From an uncultured Bacteroides sp. (GTDB lineage Bacteria > Bacteroidota > Bacteroidia > Bacteroidales > Bacteroidaceae), in assembly GCA_947173895.1 (NCBI GenBank), contig CAMWGU010000018.1, positions 1 to 39,408 on the forward strand: a DNA stretch of 39,408 bases, read 5' to 3'. The first letter of the stretch is position 1, and each line of letters begins with the position of its first letter. A program made the position numbers and the translations under genes. Under the pieces are notes generated by a model that worked only from the letters and a program-made list of their open reading frames with translations, ran no database searches and was not told where the DNA came from. This document shows positions 6,900 through 17,189 of the stretch, piece after piece.

Positions 6900-8063
6900 T
6901 CAGAACAATGTATTCGCATCCTCCACCAATTCGCCCATAGACCAAGCCGCCCGTACATTCAGTTCGCTGTCTAGAATCAGCACGTCGGCATCCATGTCTT
7001 TTTGCAAAGCGCCTTTCCGGTCGCTCACTCCCATAATGCGCGCCGGAGTTTCGGAAGCCATGCGGATGGCATCGGCCAAGGGAACACCTGCTTTGACCAT
7101 GGTGCGAACCAGCACATCCATAGTGGCAATGCTGCCTACCAATGCGGAATGGTCCGCCATTTTGCAGACCCCGTCTTCTATAATGACATTGGGGTCGGTA
7201 ACTTTTGTTCCATCCGCTGCCGCGTATGCCAGTGCATCCGTCACCAAACAAGTGTTTTCCACTCCTTTCAGTTTATAGGCCAATTGCAAAATAGTGGCAG
7301 GCAGATGAATACCGTCTGCAATCAGTTCGATGGTCATGCCATCGGTCAGATAAACACTTTCTACGGTTCCTTCGTATTTATATTCACGACATTTATGGAA
7401 GCCGGGCATGCCGTTATAAAAATGAGCCGTATGGGTGAACCCGGCATCAAAAGCTGCCTTTATCCCCTCATATTCAGACTCCGTATGCGACACGGCAGCC
7501 AATATTCCTTTTGATCTCAGATAACGGGCAAAATCCAATGCTCCCGGAAGTTCGGGCGAAGCATCCCAACGCTTGATACAACGGGTGCTTTCCAGCAAAG
7601 AGGTGTATTCTTCCTTGTCCGGATTCTTCAGTTTGCCTGCAAACTGATCGCCCGCTCTTTTTGCATTCAGATAAGGTCCTTCGATATGCAATCCCAATAC
7701 AGGACTGTTTTTCTCGTTCATCAATGCTTCACACACAGCCACCGCCTTGCGGATTTCAGAAAAATGAGAAGAAGACAGCGTAGGGAAAATACTGGTTGCC
7801 CCATGACGCTGATGCGCCTTTATGGCTGCGCGAAATGCTTCTTCCGTACATTCGGTAAAATCATGGCCGCCTCCGCCATGAGCATGCATACACACATATC
7901 CGGGCACAATGTACATTCCTTTGGCATCAATCAGCTTGGCACCGATCAGAGCCAAATCGCAGTTAGTTACTTCCAATATTTTATTATCCCGTATCAACAC
8001 TGAACCTTCGTCCAGCCAACCTTGTGGGGTAAAAATCTTACCATTAATAATCTGAGTCAACAT
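6900..8063 (-). CDS. nagA: N-acetylglucosamine-6-phosphate deacetylase
   Basis: This cytoplasmic amidohydrolase converts GlcNAc-6-phosphate to GlcN-6-phosphate in amino-sugar catabolism and cell-wall recycling. I start it at ATG 8063 (MLTQIINGK, 387 residues). The frame extends to a TTG at 8072, which is less likely. Metal and active-site motifs are MHAHGGGGHDF, GLHIEGPYL, SHTESE, THTAHFYNGM, ADGIHL and VTDAL. The first motif departs from the more usual IDxHxHG, having Cys in place of Asp. The gene is alone: a long hairpin follows it, and a -7 box (8112-8105) sits upstream. Opposite-strand and shifted frames here are shadows. Confidence 0.95.
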   Translation of the reverse strand: MLTQIINGKIFTPQGWLDEGSVLIRDNKILEVTNCDLALIGAKLIDAKGMYIVPGYVCMHAHGGGGHDFTECTEEAFRAAIKAHQRHGATSIFPTLSSSHFSEIRKAVAVCEALMNEKNSPVLGLHIEGPYLNAKRAGDQFAGKLKNPDKEEYTSLLESTRCIKRWDASPELPGALDFARYLRSKGILAAVSHTESEYEGIKAAFDAGFTHTAHFYNGMPGFHKCREYKYEGTVESVYLTDGMTIELIADGIHLPATILQLAYKLKGVENTCLVTDALAYAAADGTKVTDPNVIIEDGVCKMADHSALVGSIATMDVLVRTMVKAGVPLADAIRMASETPARIMGVSDRKGALQKDMDADVLILDSELNVRAAWSMGELVEDANTLF

Positions 8064-8104
8064 GATTAGCAAGTATTTAGATAATATTCATATTCTTTAT
8101 ATGG

Positions 8105-8112
8105 CAAATGTA
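8105..8112 (-). promoter_or_regulatory. -7 promoter element for nagA
   Basis: The minus strand reads TACATTTG 41 bases upstream of the nagA ATG at 8063, in the gap after the efflux operon. The -33 box is unclear. It suggests nagA has its own transcript rather than depending on the efflux operon. Confidence 0.5.
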
Positions 8113-8147
8113 AACACTTCTATTGAAAAAGAAAAGGAAATCCTTCA

Positions 8148-11100
8148 TTATCTTTTTTGTTTCTTCAGCGAAAAGACTGGCAGAAACAAAAAGATCCCCA
8201 ATACAGACATGACCAGCCCGCCTATGGTTCCGGCTGCCAACGGAAACCAAAAGGCTTCCTTTCCTTCGCCTACCATGAAAGGTATGAATCCCAAGATAGT
8301 AGAAACGACCGTCAGGAAAATAGGCAGAATCTTAGAATTCCACGCCTTGGTGAAAGCGCGAACCGGCAACAGCAAGGGATAGCGTTTCCTTATCGCATTG
8401 TATTCATTCAATATATAGATACTGGCATTTACCGTAATACCGCACAACAAGACAAAGGAAGCAAAGCCACCCTGGTCAAAGTTCAGTCCGAAAAGATAAA
8501 ACGTCAGGAACACACCGATATAGGATATCGGAATGACGAAAATGATAGCCAGCGGCTGTTTCAACGAATCGAACAGGATGCTGGTAGTAAAGAATATGAT
8601 GGAAATCACAATCAGCAGCAATGCATATTGCTTGTTGTCGTTCCTGTTCCATGACCAATAATTCTGATCGTCTTCTACAGTATAGCCCATAGGCAATAGC
8701 TTATTGAATTCCTCTAAATCTTTCTTCAACAACTTCTTCCCTTGTTCGGACGAACCGATGTACTCGTATTGCAGGCAGAGCCTGTATTGCTGATTTTCTT
8801 TAGCCACCTTCTGAGGCGCTTGTCCTTTTTGGACAGTGGCAAAGTCGGCCAGCTTATAGTAATGACCATTGATAACAAGGGGTATATTGACCAAACTCCA
8901 GACATCGTATTGTTGTCCTTGAATGGATGACAATTTCAATTGCTCCGTCTGATCGTCGAGCAACACATTTCCACAATAAATATCCCGTCCGAACACCGGA
9001 CGCAGAACAGTGAACAACTGTGTGGCCGTAATATTTTCTCTTGCCAATTTTTGTTTGTCCAACTCCAAATAAAACTCACTGTAATCATCCTTCCAATAAG
9101 AAAATTCCGAATTAACCGTCACTTCCTTGATACGGCGATGGGTCAGCAACTTTTCTTTCAACCGTTCTGTCCAGTAAAAAAGTTCGTCATAATTATATCC
9201 ATACAATTTCACCCGAAAACTGCCGGCACTTTCGCGTGTATCATTGCTGAATCCCTGATCTTGCAAGCCATATACGCCCCAGCTTCCTCCTCCCAATGTC
9301 AGTGCCTTGCTGATGATATTGGCTTTCAGAGTATATGGGAAGCCGCTTCGTTGATGCTCCCTGGTAAAATAAATCTGAATATTGGCCTGACGCGCATTGT
9401 AAATATAGGTCTGAAACTGCTTGATTTCACTAAAATCGCTCAAATAGGTTTCCATTTTCTTTATCAGCACATTCATCTGCTCTAATGTGCTTCCATTGGG
9501 CAAAGTGGCGTATACAGACAATACTACTTCGCCTTCATCGCGATTGAAATAGCTTCCTTCGTATACTTTTTCTGCAAAAAGACGGAGACTGCCTCCCAAA
9601 GCTTTATTGACTACCGGTTTCACCTTTTCTTTATAGGTGGAATTGTCGAATACCTTATTATAATATTCCACCCATTTCCCATCTCCTTCCATTTTATCGG
9701 GCAGCATGAAAACAGGTAGACCAAATGCCAGCAGCAACAGCAGGCAGGCAATCACCCTGAAACGGCATAAATAATAAATCAATCCCCGATAAAAACGAGT
9801 AAAATAGATAGTCAACCTTTTGAAGAACGTAGGCCTCAATCCTAGACGCTTTTTTCTTTTCTTCCTTGGCCGTTTCTTCTCCAGATTAATCTTGTCGATC
9901 ATGGAGGGTACAAAAAACAATGCTACAAACAAGGATACTGCCAGGTTGATAATGACCACTGCCGCAAAATCTTGCAAATTCAACCGTATTTTCTCATCCA
10001 GGAAGAATATGATGACCAACGCTCCGATTGTAGTCAAAGTAGCAGCCAGCACGGAAACAAACGCTTTCAGATTGCGGCGATGCAAAATGTGATCTGTCAT
10101 TACGATGGTATTGTCTATCACCAAATTCAATGAAATGGTGATGCCGGCCAATGAATAAAGCTGTATCTCCAAGCCGAACAGATAATAAAAAATAACTGCA
10201 ACCAATATGTTGACAGATAAACTGGTTACAATAAGGAACAGATAGCGAAAATTGAACGTGATCAATGCCACAAACACCAACAAGATCAAGATGGTCAGTC
10301 CGGTACGGAAATAAATTTTATCCAGTTCCTTCTGAATATATTCCGTAGCATCATAACCGATATGCACCTCATAGCCTGCCGGCATCTTTTGTTGCAATTC
10401 TCCCATCAGCCGCTTCACCTCCGTGCTCAGCTTCAATTGGTTGGCCGTTTCTTCGGCCGTAATATACAGATAAATGGAATTCAAGCCGTTTATCCGATAA
10501 TAACTTTGCGGACGTTCCTCCACATGTTTCACCTTGATCAGCTTGTCCAGCGTGACCATCGTTCCGTCTTTTGCCTGTACTTGTATGTCACCCAGTTCAA
10601 ACGCCAGTTCATTTTCAGTAGACATACATACCAGCCTTATCCATTCCTTGCCGCCCGCGCCTTTTTCAATAGAACAGACCCCTAGAAACTCCTTTTCATA
10701 AAAGCTACTGATAGCCTGCTGCACAGCTGTTAAAGAGATTCCCAAACGAAAAAGCTGGCTGCTGTCGTACTCCAACTGCCACTCCATCGGGGTAGCTCCA
10801 TTCAGGTCTACTTTATAAATGCCTTTCAACTGTCCCAATATCGGTTTGATATTCTCTTCTGCATAACGTTGGATCAGGATAGGATTGGCAGGAGCGTTCA
10901 GTGTATATGTGATAAAAGGTCTGGCCGCCTTATCATCCGAACGCCGAGTCGTAATCAGGGGATAACTCACTCCTTTGGGAAGTTGTGGCCACGTCTGTCT
11001 GATAATGGTAGACACTTCAAACCGCGTCACATCTATATCCGTATGCTTGTCCAGCTCCAATGTGATAGATCCTCCCCCATTATCCGAAGTAGAGTTTATC

Positions 11101-11330
11101 TTTCTGATCCCCTTTACCCGGGCCATCATCGCTTCCAATTTGCTGGTCACCTCGGCTTCAATAACCCGTGACGAATTGCCCGGCATGCTAAAAGAAACAG
11201 TCAGTCCCGGCAAAGTGCGCGACGGAGCTAATTTTACCGGCAGTAAAGGAACCAATACCAACCCAATAAGTGACAAACAAACAAAAATCACAATCAGGGT
11301 AAACGAGGAAAATTTATGCGGATTGCTCAT
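8148..11330 (-). CDS. RND efflux transporter, second permease of the operon
   Basis: This 1060-residue inner-membrane permease has the duplicated RND architecture: TM1 at residues 10-30, a large periplasmic porter region, a TM block at about 340-480, a second porter half and a final TM block at about 880-1050. TM4 carries the conserved proton-relay Asp in NLVIDNTIVMTDH, with the second Asp of the AcrB DD pair replaced by Asn. It begins inside the TolC stop (ATGA overlap, 11327-11330), so it is translationally coupled. It is clearly diverged from the other RND protein of the operon. Substrate is unknown. The two permeases could form mixed trimers, as MdtB and MdtC do; this is inference. Confidence 0.9.
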   Translation of the reverse strand: MSNPHKFSSFTLIVIFVCLSLIGLVLVPLLPVKLAPSRTLPGLTVSFSMPGNSSRVIEAEVTSKLEAMMARVKGIRKINSTSDNGGGSITLELDKHTDIDVTRFEVSTIIRQTWPQLPKGVSYPLITTRRSDDKAARPFITYTLNAPANPILIQRYAEENIKPILGQLKGIYKVDLNGATPMEWQLEYDSSQLFRLGISLTAVQQAISSFYEKEFLGVCSIEKGAGGKEWIRLVCMSTENELAFELGDIQVQAKDGTMVTLDKLIKVKHVEERPQSYYRINGLNSIYLYITAEETANQLKLSTEVKRLMGELQQKMPAGYEVHIGYDATEYIQKELDKIYFRTGLTILILLVFVALITFNFRYLFLIVTSLSVNILVAVIFYYLFGLEIQLYSLAGITISLNLVIDNTIVMTDHILHRRNLKAFVSVLAATLTTIGALVIIFFLDEKIRLNLQDFAAVVIINLAVSLFVALFFVPSMIDKINLEKKRPRKKRKKRLGLRPTFFKRLTIYFTRFYRGLIYYLCRFRVIACLLLLLAFGLPVFMLPDKMEGDGKWVEYYNKVFDNSTYKEKVKPVVNKALGGSLRLFAEKVYEGSYFNRDEGEVVLSVYATLPNGSTLEQMNVLIKKMETYLSDFSEIKQFQTYIYNARQANIQIYFTREHQRSGFPYTLKANIISKALTLGGGSWGVYGLQDQGFSNDTRESAGSFRVKLYGYNYDELFYWTERLKEKLLTHRRIKEVTVNSEFSYWKDDYSEFYLELDKQKLARENITATQLFTVLRPVFGRDIYCGNVLLDDQTEQLKLSSIQGQQYDVWSLVNIPLVINGHYYKLADFATVQKGQAPQKVAKENQQYRLCLQYEYIGSSEQGKKLLKKDLEEFNKLLPMGYTVEDDQNYWSWNRNDNKQYALLLIVISIIFFTTSILFDSLKQPLAIIFVIPISYIGVFLTFYLFGLNFDQGGFASFVLLCGITVNASIYILNEYNAIRKRYPLLLPVRAFTKAWNSKILPIFLTVVSTILGFIPFMVGEGKEAFWFPLAAGTIGGLVMSVLGIFLFLPVFSLKKQKR

Positions 11331-12811
11331 CGATAAATACCTAGATTAAAATCAAACTTATCCGCCAACGAAAAACCGGATTCAAAATCATGTAACGTCA
11401 ACTTACGTATCTTATAATAATTCAACCAATAATTCTGCAAAGCCGAAATATAATTCTTCTGTGCTTCTTGCTGGCGGTTGAGCGAAAGTGTGAGACTGTT
11501 CACATCCGCCTTTCCGATAATGAAACGTTGGCGTGTCTGCTCGTATGCCATGACAGCAAGATCCAAAGCCTCTTCTGCACTTGTTATCAAATCCTGTTGG
11601 ATATTGAAATCGTTCACTGTCATAATCACTTCTTCCTCCACATTTAACTCTTCCTGACGAGCTGCAATCTTCACAACATTCAGGTTATTCCGTGCCATAT
11701 TATATTTCCCTTTTCTTACTCCCCAGTCAATCAACGGAATAGACACACTAACTGATACTAGGTCCTGCTGCAGTGGATGCTTGTAAGCATCTCCCAACTT
11801 ATTTGCCACCTGGTTAAATCCCACACTTGCATTAAAACTGGCATTGAAACGGGATTCTTTTTTTGTTTTATCTACATTACGTTCCGCTTCCAATATATTC
11901 CGACGCTGTTCTAAAAATGCAGGATTATTCTCTTTGGCTTTCAGCAATGCCTCATCCACCGGAATCATTTTGCCGGTAGGCCGACCGGGAATATCCAGTT
12001 CGATAATGGTATTTTTATCCAAATTCAAAAAGGAAGCTAATGAAAACATAGCACGTTTCAAAGCTATCTGCGCATTCTGCAACGTGTTATGTGCATTTAC
12101 TTTATCCAGTTTCAAAGTCAGCAAATCGGCACGTGATATGGCAGCTATCTTATGACGCTGAAGCCCGATACTATAAAGTGTATCACTGGATGCTACATTT
12201 TCTTCTGCCAGACGGTAATCAGCCTGAGCCATAGCCAGCGCAAAAAAATAGGTCACCGCTTCTTCCGAGACAATTTCTGTATTATAAATGAATTGCTTCT
12301 TCACTTTTTCGTACTTCAACGGTTCTATTTTTCGGTCCCAACGAAAAGCATTGTAGCCCAATAGGCTCTGCTGATACCCCACACGCACAGGAATAGTAGA
12401 ATATTGAGTAGATTTTGAATCACCAAAGTTACGCATAAAATCCAGTTCCGAGTCAATATAAAAAGTACCTCCCGTCCAGTCCAGATTCTGCTTGATACTT
12501 AGTCCGCCCGATGCACTAAACATTTGCTGTTCGCGATACACATCCATATCTTCGTTCGAATCATACCGCTGGGTGATATAACGATAATATCTGGCCGGAG
12601 TCAGATCCAAAGTCAGACTAGGCAAACGGTTTGCCTTATAAGTACGGAACTCCCAGTATCCGGACAAATAAAGATTCTGATACCTGAAAGCGGATAAAGA
12701 ACTATCATTTGCAATCTCTATTGTACGATGCAAATCCAGTTTCACCACTTGCTGGGCTTTCCCTCCAAGAAACAGAAAGCATCCCACTATCCATATACTA
12801 ATGCGTTTCAT
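11327..12811 (-). CDS. TolC-family outer-membrane efflux channel
   Basis: This protein of about 494 residues has a signal peptide (MKRISIWIVGCFLFLGGKAQ) and the two long coiled-coil repeats of the OEP/TolC family, with stretches such as NVDKTKKESRFNASFNASVGFNQ and a matching C-terminal half ending YWLNYYKIRKLTL. It should form a trimeric outer-membrane duct for the RND pump. ATG 12811 is preferred because it opens the signal peptide; an ATG at 12820 is also in frame. Both overlap the end of the upstream RND gene (stop at 12798). It lies between the two RND genes, so one channel may serve both. Confidence 0.92.
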   Translation of the reverse strand: MKRISIWIVGCFLFLGGKAQQVVKLDLHRTIEIANDSSLSAFRYQNLYLSGYWEFRTYKANRLPSLTLDLTPARYYRYITQRYDSNEDMDVYREQQMFSASGGLSIKQNLDWTGGTFYIDSELDFMRNFGDSKSTQYSTIPVRVGYQQSLLGYNAFRWDRKIEPLKYEKVKKQFIYNTEIVSEEAVTYFFALAMAQADYRLAEENVASSDTLYSIGLQRHKIAAISRADLLTLKLDKVNAHNTLQNAQIALKRAMFSLASFLNLDKNTIIELDIPGRPTGKMIPVDEALLKAKENNPAFLEQRRNILEAERNVDKTKKESRFNASFNASVGFNQVANKLGDAYKHPLQQDLVSVSVSIPLIDWGVRKGKYNMARNNLNVVKIAARQEELNVEEEVIMTVNDFNIQQDLITSAEEALDLAVMAYEQTRQRFIIGKADVNSLTLSLNRQQEAQKNYISALQNYWLNYYKIRKLTLHDFESGFSLADKFDFNLGIYR

Positions 12812-15800
12812 TTTTATCATGTTTTCTATAGATAAACCAATATATCAAAGGAATAATAAACAAACTGACCAACGTTCCCAACGCCATAGAACCAATCATG
12901 GCAACGGATAATGGTTTCTGCATCTCCGAACCCATGTCAGAGGTGAACAACAACGGAACCATTGCAAAAATAGTTGTCAGCGAAGTCATGACAATCGCTC
13001 TCAATCTACGCCTGCCTGCCGTATGAATAGCCTCCAACAAAGGAACTCCCGCCTTTCTCAATTCATTGATGGCATCTAATTTCAAAATGGAGTCGTTCAC
13101 CACAATACCACACGTTACAATGATACCTATGGCCGACATCAGATTCAATGTATGCCCGAAAATCCACAATGCAAGCAACGCAAAAGCTGTGTCAATAGGA
13201 ATTTCAATTAAAACAATGAACGGCTGCAAAAAACTTTCGAATTGCGCACAAAGAATAAAATACATCAATAGTACAGAAACAAACAGAATCACAGTCAGTT
13301 CTTCCATCATCTTTTCATTAGAAAAGAAACTGCCTGAGAAATCCACTTCCCACTCCTTAGCCTTGTCAACTACCTTTTTTATCTTCTGCATTAATTCCGG
13401 AGCCTTTTTCACCTCATAGAAGTTCAATGGGATATATTCACCATTTTTTCCAGCCGTAATACTTTTCAAATCCTCGGCCGACACAATGGTTACTAAATTA
13501 TTCAACGGAATATAATTTACTTCACCGTTATTGTTCGCCATGGTCCTCACTAAAGTCTCACTCAACACCCTGTTCACACTTCTCTCCTCTCCAGCAATAG
13601 TGATAGGTAGATATTGCTGATAAGAACGCAACGTAGAAACCTTATTCTCTTTGAAAGCCGTACGGAGCACCCGTGTCAATTCACCGTATGATACATTATA
13701 AAGCAACAATTTTTCTTTGTTTATGATCAAATTCATCTGATTACGAAAAGCAATTCCTGTAGGTGCTTTGTCTACCGCTTCCGTTATCTCCTTTTCCAAC
13801 TTCTGCAAACGGTCGGCCTCCGGTGCCCGCGACTTGTTTGCTGTATGCAATTCTGCTACAATATCCGCTTCTCCTGTCACAAACAATTTCTCAAAAATTG
13901 TTTCGGGAGGAGAAAAAGTAATCACTGCTAACGGATACTTCTCTTTTATTTCCTTCTCCAACAATTCTTGCAACGGAAATATTCCAGAAGGCTTTTCCGT
14001 CTTGAAATAAAGTTCCGCTTCCGTAGACGATAGTTCACTTCCTCCGTTCAATATATAATCCTGTATACCCACGTATGCCGTATGTTCCACCACTCGGTCG
14101 TCTGCCAATTGCATCAACCAATCCACCCGGCTAGTGTTTTCATCCACATGAATATTCTCATTCCATTCTATCCGCGCCACCAACTCGTTTTGGTCAATCT
14201 GGGGCATACGTTCCTTCTCCATCGTATAAAAAAGAAACACACACAATGGAAGAGTACACAAAGTACCTGCCAAGCACAATTTCTTGTGTGAAAAGACCCA
14301 ATCAATACCTTTATCGTAAAAAACGTTTAGCCATTCATTCTTCAGCAAATTATCAAAATGTTTGGAAAAGAAACTCTTTTTATGGATATTTACTTTATAG
14401 AATAACAGATAAAGTACAGGTAAAAGCATAATACCTGTGACATAAGATATCATCAGTCCCACTGTGATAGAAAAAGCTTGGTCCATAAAAATGGCTCCGG
14501 CTATACCACTCATAAATATCAGAGGAACAAACACAGCTATGGTCGTAAGCGATGAACTGAGCATCGGAGTTATCATCTCTGTAGTACCTATGGCACAAGA
14601 ACGTTTCAAAGAATATCCCCGCTCGCGATATTGCGATATATTCTCTGTCACAATAATGGCGCTGTCTATCATCATACCTACAGCCAGAATTAATCCCGAA
14701 AGTGATATCACATTGAGCGAGACATGACAAAAATAAAAGAAAAAGAATGTGATCACAATAGAAGTGACCATGCTGATTCCAATGACCAATGGAGAACGTA
14801 CATCTCCCAAAAACAAAACAGCCACAATAAAGATAAACAAGAATCCCAAAGAAAGATTCTGCTGCAAATTTGAGATTGTATAATCCAGCAACTCTGTCTG
14901 ATTGCGGCATACACTAAATTCAATATCCGGATACAAAGAAGCAAAATAATCGGTCGTTTCTTTCAGTTTCGCCTTCATAACGTCCATATTTTCATCACTT
15001 TGCTTAATAATAGCCAGCGTTACTGCCCGTTTTCCTCCTGCCACAGAACGTCCTGTCTCTTTTTGTGATACGATATCCACCTTACAAAGATCCTTCAACT
15101 GCATAATACGTTCTCCTTTGCGGATATAGATATTTCTCACATCTTCCGGCGTGCGAAGCAAAGTCGCTATGCGGATATTGTATTCATAATAACCGTCCCT
15201 TACCAGCATGCTTCCGGGTTCCACATTGTTAGTGGCAAGTGCATTTTCGATATCTTCTACACTGATACCCGTGATGGCCAGTTTATCTTTGTCCGGAACA
15301 ATCTGCAAGATGCGCCCCGGCACTCCGGTTATATCTGCCATGGCCACTTCGGACAACTGTTCAATACGACGCTTGACCACATTCTCTGCCAATTCGCACA
15401 ACTCCAGAAATTGTTGTTCGTTAGTTTCCTTATATGCCCTATCGTTTTTCAGAGTCATATTAACATAGAGTACAGGAATATCTGTCGCACTCGCCTTGAT
15501 AGCCTTAGGCCGTGTCACTTCTTTGGGAAGACTGTTCATGGCAGCATCTATTTTCTCATTCACCTCAATAAATGCCAAATCGGTATTCACACCAAAATCA
15601 AATTCCAGTCGAATGACTCCCGCCCCATCTCGAGTTTCACTCTTAATACTCCTCAACCCGGCCACCTGTAATAATTGTCTGCGCACAGGAGTAACTACCG
15701 TATTTTCCAACTCCCGTGCCGAAGAATTTTCTCCTGTTACTTGTATGGTAATCTGAGGGATGGCTATATCGGGCAATAAAGATACAGGTAATGAAAAATA

Positions 15801-15878
15801 AGTCACCAACCCTATAATGAAGCAGGCGGTAAACGCCATTAATACCGCAATAGGACGTTGTAATAAGAACTTAACCAT
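12798..15878 (-). CDS. RND efflux transporter, first permease of the operon
   Basis: This 1026-residue protein of the HAE-type RND family opens MVKFLLQRPIAVLMAFTACF, the usual first transmembrane helix. The second TM block contains AVGMMIDSAIIVTENI, where one Asp of the AcrB DD pair is kept and the other is Ser. The late TM block has GIVVNDSILKLDAI, with Asn at the AcrB Lys940 position, common in related Bacteroidetes pumps. It exports unknown substrates by proton antiport together with the adaptor and TolC proteins. It starts 26 bases after the adaptor stop and overlaps the TolC start. The reading frame is intact, although the adaptor upstream is broken. Confidence 0.92.
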   Translation of the reverse strand: MVKFLLQRPIAVLMAFTACFIIGLVTYFSLPVSLLPDIAIPQITIQVTGENSSARELENTVVTPVRRQLLQVAGLRSIKSETRDGAGVIRLEFDFGVNTDLAFIEVNEKIDAAMNSLPKEVTRPKAIKASATDIPVLYVNMTLKNDRAYKETNEQQFLELCELAENVVKRRIEQLSEVAMADITGVPGRILQIVPDKDKLAITGISVEDIENALATNNVEPGSMLVRDGYYEYNIRIATLLRTPEDVRNIYIRKGERIMQLKDLCKVDIVSQKETGRSVAGGKRAVTLAIIKQSDENMDVMKAKLKETTDYFASLYPDIEFSVCRNQTELLDYTISNLQQNLSLGFLFIFIVAVLFLGDVRSPLVIGISMVTSIVITFFFFYFCHVSLNVISLSGLILAVGMMIDSAIIVTENISQYRERGYSLKRSCAIGTTEMITPMLSSSLTTIAVFVPLIFMSGIAGAIFMDQAFSITVGLMISYVTGIMLLPVLYLLFYKVNIHKKSFFSKHFDNLLKNEWLNVFYDKGIDWVFSHKKLCLAGTLCTLPLCVFLFYTMEKERMPQIDQNELVARIEWNENIHVDENTSRVDWLMQLADDRVVEHTAYVGIQDYILNGGSELSSTEAELYFKTEKPSGIFPLQELLEKEIKEKYPLAVITFSPPETIFEKLFVTGEADIVAELHTANKSRAPEADRLQKLEKEITEAVDKAPTGIAFRNQMNLIINKEKLLLYNVSYGELTRVLRTAFKENKVSTLRSYQQYLPITIAGEERSVNRVLSETLVRTMANNNGEVNYIPLNNLVTIVSAEDLKSITAGKNGEYIPLNFYEVKKAPELMQKIKKVVDKAKEWEVDFSGSFFSNEKMMEELTVILFVSVLLMYFILCAQFESFLQPFIVLIEIPIDTAFALLALWIFGHTLNLMSAIGIIVTCGIVVNDSILKLDAINELRKAGVPLLEAIHTAGRRRLRAIVMTSLTTIFAMVPLLFTSDMGSEMQKPLSVAMIGSMALGTLVSLFIIPLIYWFIYRKHDKNETH

Positions 15879-15904
15879 TTTTCTAAATTAGCTATTGGAC
15901 AATA

Positions 15905-17189
15905 CTACCTTTTTACCTCATCATTCCGGATGACTTTGACCGGAGCTTCATGTGCCAAATTCACATTGCCAGTCGTTATCACTTCCATTCCTTCTTCCAG
16001 TCCGTCGGCTTCCCAACCCACTAAAGTATATTCGTCCATATTCTCCAATCCCGTATGCACATAATTCCACATAGCCTTTCCCTCTTTCAAAGTAAATACC
16101 ACTTGTTTGCCAGAACGGAGTACAACAGCTGTTTTAGGTATCACCAACTGCTCGCCGACCGAACGTTTCACACTTACTCTCACATTCATACCGTCAAACA
16201 ATTTGTTACTTCCATCCACACGTGCCTTTACTCGTACCATTCCATTTTCATCGACCAAAGGATTGATTTCGCTTATATTTCCAGTTCTTACCCCAATAGC
16301 GGAAGCGTATGGAGTAATTTCCACCTTACCTCCCACATTCAGCAATGGTAATTCATTCTCCAGTACTGTAAAATCCACTTCCATACTTCCTGTACGGATA
16401 ATTCGGCAGAAGGGTTCGGAAGTCTTGGGCATATTGTATTGTTTCTCAAAAAGATTGGCAATCACACCATCAAAGGGAGCGGTAAGCGTAGCCTGTTCCA
16501 TATCATATCGGGCAGACTCATACTGAGTCTTACTCTGCTCGTACCCGCTTTTCACTTTAGCCAATTCCAGCACGTCAGTGGGTATTCCATCCAAATTATC
16601 AGGTGCATATCCCTGCCCTATCAATACATCTTGCATTTCCAAAGTGGCCTGTGCCAGATTGTGTTTAGTCTGAGCTAATGTATTGTTCCATATCATATCG
16701 GGCAGACTCATACTGAGTCTTACTCTGCTCGTACCCGCTTTTCACTTTAGCCAATTCCAGCACGTCAGTGGGTATTCCATCCAAATTATCAGGTGCATAT
16801 CCCTGCCCTATCAATACATCTTGCATTTCCAAAGTGGCCTGTGCCAGATTGTGTTTAGTCTGAGCTAATGTATTGTTTAGCTTGAACAAATCCAATTGGG
16901 CTATTTTTTGTCCTTGCCGTACCATATCTCCATTTTTCACCCAAACGTGTGCCACCACTTCCGAAGAACGGAAATACAAGTCGGCATAATCTTTTGCAAT
17001 CACCTTTCCGTTACTGATTAACTCATGATTGAATATCTGTTTTTTCAACGGCATCACCGTCACTTCATTGGGTAAAGAAGGAAGCACTGTTTCTACTCCC
17101 TCTTTTTCTGTCGCTTCATATTTTTTTCCTGAGCATGCAGCCAATATAGCTACAAGCAATAAGCTTGATGTAAATATGTATAATTTCAT
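15905..17189 (-). pseudogene. RND membrane-fusion (adaptor) lipoprotein, frameshifted by a 190-bp tandem duplication
   Basis: The 5' part (17189-16665, 174 codons) has a lipoprotein signal ending LAAC and the start of an HlyD/AcrA-type adaptor: a biotinyl-lipoyl-like half (VWVKNGDMVRQGQKIAQLDL) and the helical hairpin. It then repeats 190 bp of its own sequence, changes frame and stops after DMEQYISSD. The 3' part (to 15905) continues in the correct frame with ATLTAPFDGVIANLFEKQ, the second lipoyl half, the barrel and the membrane-proximal domain. Removing one copy leaves 1095 bases, exactly 365 codons, giving an intact 364-residue adaptor. As written, no full-length product is made. The 3' fragment has an ATG at 16711 but would lack the signal and lipid anchor. 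Confidence 0.9.
16494..16877. repeat. Exact 190-bp tandem duplication inside the adaptor gene
   Basis: The sequence 16494-16687 recurs at 16684-16877 with an offset of 190. The copies appear identical base for base, and the four bases TGTT at the junction are shared, the mark of a microhomology duplication. Because 190 is not divisible by three, the duplication breaks the frame. Perfect identity implies that it is recent, maintained by exchange, or an assembly artefact. Confidence 0.95.

Noticed and set aside
6727-7251. 174-codon minus-strand frame overlapping nagA
   Set aside because: It is a shifted frame of nagA that also runs through the terminator hairpin. It has no family match.
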